A DNA stretch of 64,000 bases from Caulobacter sp. UNC358MFTsu5.1 (GTDB lineage Bacteria > Pseudomonadota > Alphaproteobacteria > Caulobacterales > Caulobacteraceae): positions 253,001 through 317,000 of the forward strand of contig NZ_JONW01000005.1 of assembly GCF_000712075.1 (NCBI RefSeq). The letters are read 5' to 3'. The notes below the pieces were generated by a model. The model ran no database searches. It saw nothing but the letters and a program-made list of their open reading frames with translations, and was not told where the DNA came from. Below are positions 1 through 6,669 of the stretch, piece by piece. The translations under genes were made by a program, and so were the position numbers. Every line of letters begins with the position of its first letter. Position 1 is the stretch's first letter.

Positions 1-1032
1 CAGCTCCAGACCCTCAGTCCGCCCGCCCAGGTGATCGGCGAGGCCCCCGCCAGCTCGTCGGTGGCCGAGGTGGTGGGCGACGCCCGCGCCGCCGTCCACC
101 GCATCCTGCACGGCCAGGACGACCGGCTGGTGGTGGTGATCGGGCCGTGCTCGATCCACGACCCCAAGGCCGCCCTCGACTACGCCCAGCGCCTGGCGGC
201 CGAGCGCGAGCGCCACGCCGGCGAGCTGGAGGTGATCATGCGGGTCTATTTCGAGAAGCCCCGCACCACGGTCGGCTGGAAGGGCCTGATCAACGACCCG
301 GGCCTGGACGGCGGCTTCCGGATCAACGAGGGCCTGCGGCTGGCGCGGCGGGTGCTGCTGGACGTCAGCGCCCAGGGCCTGCCGGCGGCCTGCGAATTCC
401 TGGACGTGACGACGCCCCAGTACATCGCCGACCTGGTGGCCTGGGGCGCGATCGGGGCCCGCACCACCGAGAGCCAGATCCACCGCGAGATGGCCTCGGG
501 CCTGTCGTGCCCGGTGGGCTTCAAGAACGGCACCAACGGCGACGTGAAGGTGGCCGTGGACGCGGTGACGGCGGCGGCCCAGCCGCACCATTTCCTGGCC
601 GTGACCAAGGAGGGCCGCGCGGCCATCGCCACCACCACCGGCAACGAGGACGGCCACGTGGTGCTGCGCGGCGGCAAGGCCCCCAACTACGACGCCGCCA
701 GCGTCGCGGCGGCGGCTGAAGCGCTGACCAAGGCGGGCCTGCCGGCGCGTCTGATGGTCGACGCCAGCCACGCCAACAGCGGCAAGAACCACGAGAACCA
801 GCCGGCCGTGGTGGCCGACATCGCCGCCCAGGTGGCGACCGGCGCCGCGCCGATCATGGGCGTGATGATCGAGAGCAACCTGGTCGCCGGCCGCCAGGAC
901 ATCGTCCCCGGCCAGCCGCTGGTCTACGGCCAGTCGGTCACCGACGCCTGCGTCGATTGGGAGACCTCGGTGCGGATGCTGGACGCCCTGGCCGCGGCGG
1001 TGAAGGCGGGCCGGGCGGGGCGGGCCGGCTAG
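1..1032 (+). CDS. aroG: 3-deoxy-7-phosphoheptulonate (DAHP) synthase, class I, 5'-truncated by the window
   Basis: Condenses phosphoenolpyruvate with erythrose 4-phosphate in the first step of the shikimate pathway, in the cytoplasm. The protein aligns along its length with the AroF/AroG/AroH family: VVIGPCSIHDP near the start, the RVYFEKPRTTVGWKGL segment, GAIGARTTESQ, GLSCPVGFKNGT, a DASHANSGKNH block and GVMIESNLV. The reading frame is open to base 1, so the true start and roughly the first 20-30 residues lie outside the window; GTG at 31 is only an internal codon. The stop TAG at 1030-1032 shares the palindrome CTAG with the stop of the convergent downstream gene. Feedback specificity (Phe, Tyr or Trp) cannot be judged without the N-terminus. 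Confidence 0.95.
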   Translation, partial: QLQTLSPPAQVIGEAPASSSVAEVVGDARAAVHRILHGQDDRLVVVIGPCSIHDPKAALDYAQRLAAERERHAGELEVIMRVYFEKPRTTVGWKGLINDPGLDGGFRINEGLRLARRVLLDVSAQGLPAACEFLDVTTPQYIADLVAWGAIGARTTESQIHREMASGLSCPVGFKNGTNGDVKVAVDAVTAAAQPHHFLAVTKEGRAAIATTTGNEDGHVVLRGGKAPNYDAASVAAAAEALTKAGLPARLMVDASHANSGKNHENQPAVVADIAAQVATGAAPIMGVMIESNLVAGRQDIVPGQPLVYGQSVTDACVDWETSVRMLDALAAAVKAGRAGRAG

Positions 1033-1643
1033 AACGGCTTCACGCAGGTGATCCCGGCGCGGGCGTTCATGTCGTTGCCCATGCCGTCCACGTCGCCGGC
1101 CAGGCGGGCCCGGCAGCCCTTGCTGGGCCGGCGCGACAGGAACGGCTCAGGGTTCTTGGCGTAGCGGCCGGTCAGGTCCAGGTTCAGGCGCGGGTTGGCC
1201 GGGGCGGCGTCCGCCCAGCGCCGGGCCTCGCAGTCCTCGCGCTCGCGGCGGGTCAGGTCGGCCCGCGCGCAGCCGCCCAGGCCTCGCAGGACCGGCGCCG
1301 GCCCCTGCGCTGGCGCGGGCTCCGGCCGGGAGTCGCCCATCGTGAAGGGCGCCACGTCGCCGGGCGGCGGGGACGCCGCCGCCTGGACCTCCGGCTCGGG
1401 CCTGGTCCGGGCCCGGGCGGCGCGATCCTCCGGCGCCGACGGACGGGCCCGGTCGCGGCGGGGCGTGCCCGGAGAGGCGGGCGGGACCAGCGAGGCCTGG
1501 ATGACGGGGGGTTCGACAAGCGCCGGCTCGGTTCGCGACGCGTAGCGCACCAGCAGGACGAGCAGGACCCCATGGAAGACGGCCGACACGGCGATCGCGG
1601 CCGTGCGCACGCCGCCGGCCCGTGTCTTCCCCCGTCCGGCCAT
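1029..1643 (-). CDS. TonB-like single-pass membrane protein of unknown function
   Basis: A protein of about 204 residues with one N-terminal membrane segment (TAAIAVSAVFHGVLLVLLV), then a Pro/Arg/Ala-rich linker and a C-terminal region with several cysteines. This layout (short cytoplasmic tip, one anchor, proline-rich periplasmic spacer) resembles TonB/TolA-type energy transducers, but I do not see a convincing TonB C-terminal domain, so the role is open. ATG at 1643 is chosen because GGGAGGA lies about 8 nt upstream; a TTG at 1661 is in frame but has no ribosome site. The gene is convergent with the DAHP synthase gene, with a 4-nt overlap. Confidence 0.6.
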   Translation of the reverse strand: MAGRGKTRAGGVRTAAIAVSAVFHGVLLVLLVRYASRTEPALVEPPVIQASLVPPASPGTPRRDRARPSAPEDRAARARTRPEPEVQAAASPPPGDVAPFTMGDSRPEPAPAQGPAPVLRGLGGCARADLTRREREDCEARRWADAAPANPRLNLDLTGRYAKNPEPFLSRRPSKGCRARLAGDVDGMGNDMNARAGITCVKPF

Positions 1644-1738
1644 GCCGCCCCGTCCTCCCAAGACGGCGGGTACTGCGCCCTGGATTGCGGACTGAAGTGT
1701 GGCCGAGCTTGGACCTCTTCGAGGCCTCGAACGCCGTC

Positions 1739-1847
1739 GTCATCCCGGAAAGCGCGCAGCGCTTGTCCGGGACCCAGGTGAACCGCACCGCGCCAGCCCA
1801 GTCCCCTGGGTCCCGGACAGCCCCTGCGGGGCTTCCGGGATGACAAC
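1739..1847. repeat. R1 palindromic repeat, copy 1
   Basis: Long interspersed palindrome with ends GTCATCCCGGAA and TTCCGGGATGAC, and inner arms GTCCGGGACCCAGG and CCTGGGTCCCGGAC. It lies upstream of the DUF4287 gene. The core matches the reverse complement of the copy at 40160-40269 closely. Confidence 0.9.
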
Positions 1848-1936
1848 GTGAGGGGAGGCGGCGGAAAATCCGCTCCCTCTGTCGGCTCCGACCGACCTGC
1901 CCCGTCCTAGCTCCGAACACCGAAACGGAGCCCGCC

Positions 1937-2167
1937 ATGTCGTTCCAAGGCTATCTCGACACCATCCAGGCCAAGACCGGCCTCGACGCCGACGGGCTGA
2001 AGACGGCGGCCGACGCCGCGGGGCTGTCGACCGACGGGGCGCTGAAGCCGGGGGTCAAGGCCGGCCAGGTCGTGGCCTGGGGCAAGGGTGAACTGGACCT
2101 GGGCCACGGCCATGCGATGGCGATCTACGCCCTGCTGTCGGGCAAGCGGGCGGAGGGGGACGCCTAG
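1937..2167 (+). CDS. DUF4287 domain small protein
   Basis: A 76-residue protein beginning MSFQGYLDTIQAKTGLDADG and ending in a region with GELDLGHGHAMAIYALLSG. This is the full length and pattern of DUF4287, a widespread small cytoplasmic family without an assigned biochemical function, often found with DUF5655-type proteins. A purine-rich site (GAAACGGAG) precedes the ATG. It stands alone between repeat R1 and a convergent gene, so it is probably monocistronic. No catalytic motif is visible. Confidence 0.8.
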   Translation: MSFQGYLDTIQAKTGLDADGLKTAADAAGLSTDGALKPGVKAGQVVAWGKGELDLGHGHAMAIYALLSGKRAEGDA

Positions 2168-2186
2168 CGCCCTTCCCCCCGCGCCC

Positions 2187-2870
2187 CTACCCCGCGATCG
2201 GCGACAGCGACTTCAGCTCGTTCAGGCCCTTGACGCTGTTCTTGGCCCAGGTCTCGACCTGGCGGCCGAAGTCCTGGCGGTTGCTGACCCGGTTGCGCCA
2301 TTCCATCGAGAAGTCGTCGATCGTCCGGCTGTCGACCGCCCGGCCCAGCAGCGAGCCGGTCAGGGAATCCCGGGCTTCCACCACCAGGGTGGCCCCGCCC
2401 GCGTCGCGGCTGTAGCTGCGGACGATCCCGGGGGTGTCGATGTCCGGCGCGGTGACGGTGATGTCGATCAGGGCGGTGCGCACCCGCAGGACGTCGGACG
2501 CCGCCTCGGTGACCACCGGATAGCCGCCGTCCGTATAGGCCTTCTCGAGGATCTTGGTGGCGCCCTTGCGGCCCTCCTCGGCGATGCGCGCGATGTCCCG
2601 GTCGGTGATCTCCATCGAGGGCGACCGCTGGTCCCTGTTGAAGTCGCGCTGCCAGTTCTTCTCGAACGCGATCTCCGTGGGGTCGATGATCACCTTGGCG
2701 TAGCCGCGGAAGTCGGCGCCGGGCCGCAGATAGACCAGCTCGAACCGCTTGGCCTTGACCTTGACCAGCCCGTCCCACTCGGCCGGCGGCTTGGCCGCCA
2801 GGGCGGGTCGGGCGACGGCGGTGAAGACGAGACCGCCCAGGGCGAGGGTGGTGAAACGGCGTCTGTCCAT
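2187..2870 (-). CDS. Secreted DUF3313-family protein
   Basis: About 227 residues with a signal peptide (MDRRRFTTLALGGLVFTAVA, twin-arginine-like RRRF start, cleavage near ALAA). The mature part has the features I associate with DUF3313: FELVYLRPGADFRGYAKVIIDP, then a Trp-containing segment and a C-terminal region ending in an amphipathic helix (RQDFGRQVETWAKNSVKG). The family is periplasmic or a lipoprotein of unknown function; this copy has no lipobox Cys, so it should be a soluble periplasmic protein. The start at 2870 is the only Met that gives a signal peptide. It is convergent with the DUF4287 gene. Confidence 0.7.
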   Translation of the reverse strand: MDRRRFTTLALGGLVFTAVARPALAAKPPAEWDGLVKVKAKRFELVYLRPGADFRGYAKVIIDPTEIAFEKNWQRDFNRDQRSPSMEITDRDIARIAEEGRKGATKILEKAYTDGGYPVVTEAASDVLRVRTALIDITVTAPDIDTPGIVRSYSRDAGGATLVVEARDSLTGSLLGRAVDSRTIDDFSMEWRNRVSNRQDFGRQVETWAKNSVKGLNELKSLSPIAG

Positions 2871-3031
2871 GATGGCGCTCCGGATGCCTGATCCGTGGCG
2901 ACGATCCGGCGGAGGCCCCAGGGTGTCTATCGGTGCAAACCCTTGCCGGGCCCGGGAACATACCGATGCGAGGGGTTGCGGGCGTCTCCCGAAACGTCGC
3001 AAGCTCGACCATTGCTTTTGGGGAGCCCGCG

Positions 3032-3247
3032 ATGGGAAGCATGTCCTGGATACACTGGCTGGTCTTTCTGGGCGCCACGGCCGTGTTGTGCGCCGCCCTG
3101 TATCCCGGCGCGCGAATTCTCCAGCGGGCCGGCTTCTCGCCCTGGTGGGTGGCGCTATGCCTGATCCCGGGCGGCGTCTTCGTCTGCTATCTGCTGCTGG
3201 CCTTTGTCCCGTGGCCGGCGCTGGACGAGCGGCGGACGGAGGCCTGA
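3032..3247 (+). CDS. Small two-TM membrane protein, unknown function
   Basis: A 71-residue protein with two hydrophobic segments (WIHWLVFLGATAVLCAALY and WWVALCLIPGGVFVCYLLLAF) separated by a short polar loop, and a charged C-terminus. ATG at 3032 is preceded by GGGGAG at a suitable distance; a longer frame to 2933 exists but has no ribosome site and adds a non-hydrophobic tail. Proteins of this shape are common, and no function can be assigned. It is convergent with the UPF0260 gene. Confidence 0.55.
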   Translation: MGSMSWIHWLVFLGATAVLCAALYPGARILQRAGFSPWWVALCLIPGGVFVCYLLLAFVPWPALDERRTEA

Positions 3248-3265
3248 GGCCCCCGTTCAGAACCC

Positions 3266-3751
3266 TCAGTCCTCGGGGTCGTAGATCACGTCGCTCTTGT
3301 CGTACATCAGGTCGGTCGCCACGAAGTCCAGGGCGTCCTCCGGGTCCTCGAAGCACAGCTCGCTGACCGTCTGGTCGCGCACCGAGATGCCCGCCTTGTG
3401 GGTGCTTTCCGGGTCGCCGGTGATCAGCGGGTGCCACAGCGGCAGGCTCTTGCCCTCGTGCAGCCGGCGGTAGGCGCAGGACGGCGGCATCCACTCCAGC
3501 CCCTCGATGTTGTGGGGCGTCAGCTTGATGCAGTCGGGCACGGTCTTCCTGCGGTTGGGATAGTCCTTGCAGGTGCAGCGGTGCTCGTCGAACAGCTGGC
3601 AGTGCACCCGCGTGGGGATGATCTCGCCGGTGTCTTCGTCTTCGAAGCGAACCAGGCAGCAAAGGCCGCAGCCGTCGCATAGACTCTCCCACTCGGGGAC
3701 GGTCATCTGGTTTAGGGACTTCGTCTCCCAGAAAGGTTTGCGCGCCATCAT
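3266..3751 (-). CDS. UPF0260 (YcgN-type) cysteine-cluster protein
   Basis: A 161-residue cytoplasmic protein of the YkgJ/UPF0260 family. It opens with FWETKSLNQMTVPEWESLCDGCGLCC, the diagnostic N-terminus, and carries further cysteines (C-x-C-KDY, PDCIKL, PPSCAYR) that probably bind zinc or an iron-sulfur cluster. The C-terminal part (LPLWHPLITGDPESTHKAG) is also family-typical. The length matches the family. The biochemical role is unknown. It is divergent from the penicillin-binding protein gene with a 54-nt gap, so the two promoters must overlap. Confidence 0.9.
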   Translation of the reverse strand: MMARKPFWETKSLNQMTVPEWESLCDGCGLCCLVRFEDEDTGEIIPTRVHCQLFDEHRCTCKDYPNRRKTVPDCIKLTPHNIEGLEWMPPSCAYRRLHEGKSLPLWHPLITGDPESTHKAGISVRDQTVSELCFEDPEDALDFVATDLMYDKSDVIYDPED

Positions 3752-3805
3752 CGCGGCGTCCTAAACCCAAATGACGCTGAGACCAAACGGGACCGTGGGG
3801 CCGAC

Positions 3806-5944
3806 TTGAACGACTGGACGCTGCCGCCCTATCGCTTCGACGACAAGCCGGCGGGCCAGGAGCCCGCGCGGCCGCCGGAATTCGGCGCTTCCCCGCCCCC
3901 GCCGCCGCCTCCCGAGCCGCCGCCGGAAGAGCCCTACCGCGCGGATTTGAAGCACGCCAAGGCCAAGGCGAAGGCCCGCAAGGCGCGGTGGATCTGGATC
4001 CCGCTGCTGGTCGTGCTGGTCCTGGGCCTGCTGGCCGCCGGGGCCGGCGGGACCTATGTCTGGCTCAAGTACCTGAAGGACGCCCCGCCCCTGCCCTCGC
4101 GCGAGGCCCTGTTCGCCGTGAACCGGGCGCCGGGCATCCGCTTCGAGGACCGCAACGGCCAGGTGATCGCCACCCGCGGCCCGCGGTACGGCCAGCGCAT
4201 CACCCTGGCGGGCGTGCCCAACTACGTGCCCCTGGCCTTCCTGGCCGCCGAGGACCGCCGGTTCTACAAGCACGGGGCCATCGACCTCTACGGCATCGCC
4301 CGCGCCGCCTGGGCCAACCACAAGGCGGGCCGCACCGTGCAGGGCGGCTCGACCCTCAGCCAGCAGCTGGCCAAGGGCCTGTTCCTGACCCCCGACCGCA
4401 TCACCAGGCGCAAGGTCCAGGAGATGTACCTGGCCTGGAAGCTGGAGCGGGTGCTGACCAAGGACGAGATCCTCGAGCTCTATCTGAACCGGGTCTATTT
4501 CGGGGCCGGCACCTACGGCGTCGACGGCGCGGCCCAGACCTATTTCAACAAGCCCGCCAGCCAGCTGACCCTGTCGGAATCGGCCCTGCTGGCCAGCCTG
4601 ATGAAGGCCCCCTCGCGCCTGGCCCTGACCCGCGACATGTCCGGCGCCCTGGCCCGCTCGCGCCTGATCCTGGCCAACATGCGCAAGGAGGGCTGGATCA
4701 CCGCCGAGCAGGAGAGCCGGGCCCTGGACGACACCCCGCGCCTCTCGCCCCTGGCCGCCCAGGATGAGGGCGACTTCGGCTGGGTGCTGGACTACGCCAC
4801 CTCGGAAGCCGTCCGCATCGCCGGCCAGAACGCCCCCGACCTGGTGGTGCGCCTGACCATCGACCCGCGCCTGCAGCACGCCGGGGCCCAGACGGTCCGC
4901 GAGGCCATCCGCGTGGCCGGCGAGGGCGCCGGAGCCCGCCAGGCGGCCCTGCTGTCGCTGTCGGGCGACGGCGCCATCCGCGCCATGGTCGGCGGGACCG
5001 ACTATAGCGAAAGCCCGTTCAACCGCGCCGTCCAGGCCCGCCGCCAGCCGGGCTCGACCTTCAAGCCGTTCGTCTACGCCGCCGCCCTGGAGAAGGGGGT
5101 GCTGCCCACCGACATCCGCGTGGACGGCCCCGTCCAGTTCGGCGACTGGAAGCCCGAGAACTACGCCGGCGGCTATCGCGGCCCGATGACCGTGCAGGAC
5201 GCCCTGGTCAATTCGATCAACACCATCGCCGTCAAGCTGGCCCAGGAGGCCGGGGGTCCCGCGATCGGCGACCTGGCCCGGCGGTTCGGGATCACCAGCC
5301 TGCCCTCCAACCCCGACCTGTCGGTGGCGCTGGGGGCCTACGAGGTCAACCTGCTGCAGCTGACCTCGGGCTTCCAGGTGTTCCAGCAGGGGGGCCTGCG
5401 CGTCCAGCCCTACGTGATCGAGAGCATCGCCACCCAGGGCGGCGAGCCGATCTTCAACCACACCGCCCCCGCGACGCCCTCCAGCGTCTACGACATCAGC
5501 AAGGCCAGCATGATGGTCAAGATGATGAAGAAGGTGGTCGAGGTGGGCACCGCCAAGCGGGCCGCGTTCGGCTGGCCGGCGGCGGGCAAGACCGGCACCA
5601 GCCAGAACTGGCGCGACGCCTGGTTCGTGGGCTTCACCCCCGACTACGTCACCGGCGTCTGGGTGGGCAACGACGACGACCGGCCGATGAACAAGGTGGT
5701 CGGCGGCGACATCCCGGCCAGCATCTGGCGGCGCTACATGCTGGTGGCCCACGAGGGCGTGGCGGTGCGCGACTTCCCGTGGCTGCTGCCCGATCCCGAG
5801 CCCCAGTCCTCGCCCGATCCCCGCAACGGCTTCTACGAGACCCTGTCGGCCGAATTCGCCCGCTCGGCCTCGGAGCTGGAGCCCCCGGCCACGCCGGACA
5901 GCGCGCCGACGCCGGGCCAGGCGCCGGAGCAGCTGCCTTACTAG
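3806..5944 (+). CDS. Class A penicillin-binding protein (PBP1A/1C type): glycosyltransferase plus transpeptidase
   Basis: A bifunctional peptidoglycan synthase of 712 residues. A proline-rich cytoplasmic tail (residues 25-45) and a Lys-rich patch precede one membrane segment (about 62-84). The GT51 domain shows the catalytic Glu in AAEDRRFYKHG (E149) and GGSTLSQQLAK (180-190). The transpeptidase domain has the active-site serine in STFK (S417), SIN (470-472) and KTGTS (595-599), so both activities look intact. It has no long PBP1A-type OB insertion and ends in a Pro-rich tail. The start is TTG, with GTGGGG upstream. Caulobacter carries several such paralogues; which one this is cannot be told from sequence alone. 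Confidence 0.93.
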   Translation: MNDWTLPPYRFDDKPAGQEPARPPEFGASPPPPPPPEPPPEEPYRADLKHAKAKAKARKARWIWIPLLVVLVLGLLAAGAGGTYVWLKYLKDAPPLPSREALFAVNRAPGIRFEDRNGQVIATRGPRYGQRITLAGVPNYVPLAFLAAEDRRFYKHGAIDLYGIARAAWANHKAGRTVQGGSTLSQQLAKGLFLTPDRITRRKVQEMYLAWKLERVLTKDEILELYLNRVYFGAGTYGVDGAAQTYFNKPASQLTLSESALLASLMKAPSRLALTRDMSGALARSRLILANMRKEGWITAEQESRALDDTPRLSPLAAQDEGDFGWVLDYATSEAVRIAGQNAPDLVVRLTIDPRLQHAGAQTVREAIRVAGEGAGARQAALLSLSGDGAIRAMVGGTDYSESPFNRAVQARRQPGSTFKPFVYAAALEKGVLPTDIRVDGPVQFGDWKPENYAGGYRGPMTVQDALVNSINTIAVKLAQEAGGPAIGDLARRFGITSLPSNPDLSVALGAYEVNLLQLTSGFQVFQQGGLRVQPYVIESIATQGGEPIFNHTAPATPSSVYDISKASMMVKMMKKVVEVGTAKRAAFGWPAAGKTGTSQNWRDAWFVGFTPDYVTGVWVGNDDDRPMNKVVGGDIPASIWRRYMLVAHEGVAVRDFPWLLPDPEPQSSPDPRNGFYETLSAEFARSASELEPPATPDSAPTPGQAPEQLPY

Positions 5945-5955
5945 GCAACCTGAAT

Positions 5956-6176
5956 CCCTCTCTCTTTGAGAGAGGGAGGGGCCCGCCGCGAAGCGGTGGG
6001 AGGGTGAGTGGTTTCACCGCCGGCCGGAAACCTCCATCCGTTCCGCCACGCTTGGATCGCGGGAAGAAGAGCAAGACGGCCGGCCGAACGGCCGACGCCC
6101 CTTTCGGTGAGGGTGTAACCACTCACCCTCCCATGGCTTCGCCATGGGCCCCTCCCTCTCTCCAAGAGAGAGGGTG
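5956..6176. repeat. R4 palindromic repeat, copy 1
   Basis: A 220-nt element. Left end: CCCTCTCTCTTTGAGAGAGGG, a hairpin, then CCGCGAAGCGG and GGGAGGGTGAGTGG. Right end: CCACTCACCCTCCC, CATGGCTTCGCCATGG and a CTCTCTCCAAGAGAG hairpin. The two ends are inverted relative to each other. The element sits immediately after the penicillin-binding protein stop codon and may act as a terminator. Confidence 0.88.
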
Positions 6177-6669
6177 TCGCGCGCCCTCCATCCCCGTTCC
6201 ATCCCCCCAAATGCCTGCCACCCCGCAACCCCTTACGACGCGCATCAAACCGTCTGAAATCAACCATTTGTGCGGTTACACATATCGATAATCGATCTGA
6301 AGATATCGACCGTCGATGAGCAACGTTACAGTACTTACAGCCTCGCAAGGATTCACACTCAGATCACAGAGCTATTTGAGGACTCATCTGAATAGTGAGG
6401 CTTAGATATCGGCGTTTTCTCTACGCCCCATTGCACCGCTGACACCCAAAAGTCCCATTCCCGCCGCAATTGGGTATCAGCCGTTGCTTGGATGTGACAG
6501 GTCCTAGACATATTCATTACATAACGGCGTCCACGATTGACGGTCGTCTCGGGCCGCTCCTATCCCAACGTCAACCGGGGACGGAGGTCCTCCGGGAAAC
6601 CTGAAACTGACAGGGCGACGGGACGAGCGGGTCGATAGGGCCAGGCTCCGAGCGCCCGGAGGGACCGAC
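6177..6669 (+). promoter_or_regulatory. Long AT-richer leader upstream of the TonB-dependent receptor
   Basis: About 490 nt without a credible gene. It is clearly more AT-rich than its surroundings around 6240-6520, and has clustered ATCGAT-like palindromes at about 6283-6320. The last bases before the ATG hold GGAGGG, a good ribosome site. This length suits a regulated promoter with a long 5' leader, as expected for nutrient-controlled TonB receptors. I found no recognisable riboswitch or named operator. Confidence 0.5.

Noticed and set aside
1029..1643. Bona fide TonB
   Set aside because: It has the anchor and Pro-rich linker, but no recognisable TonB C-terminal domain and no exbBD nearby.
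6177..6669. Riboswitch (for example cobalamin) before the TonB receptor gene
   Set aside because: No recognisable box sequence or conserved core was found by eye. Only a general leader is reported.
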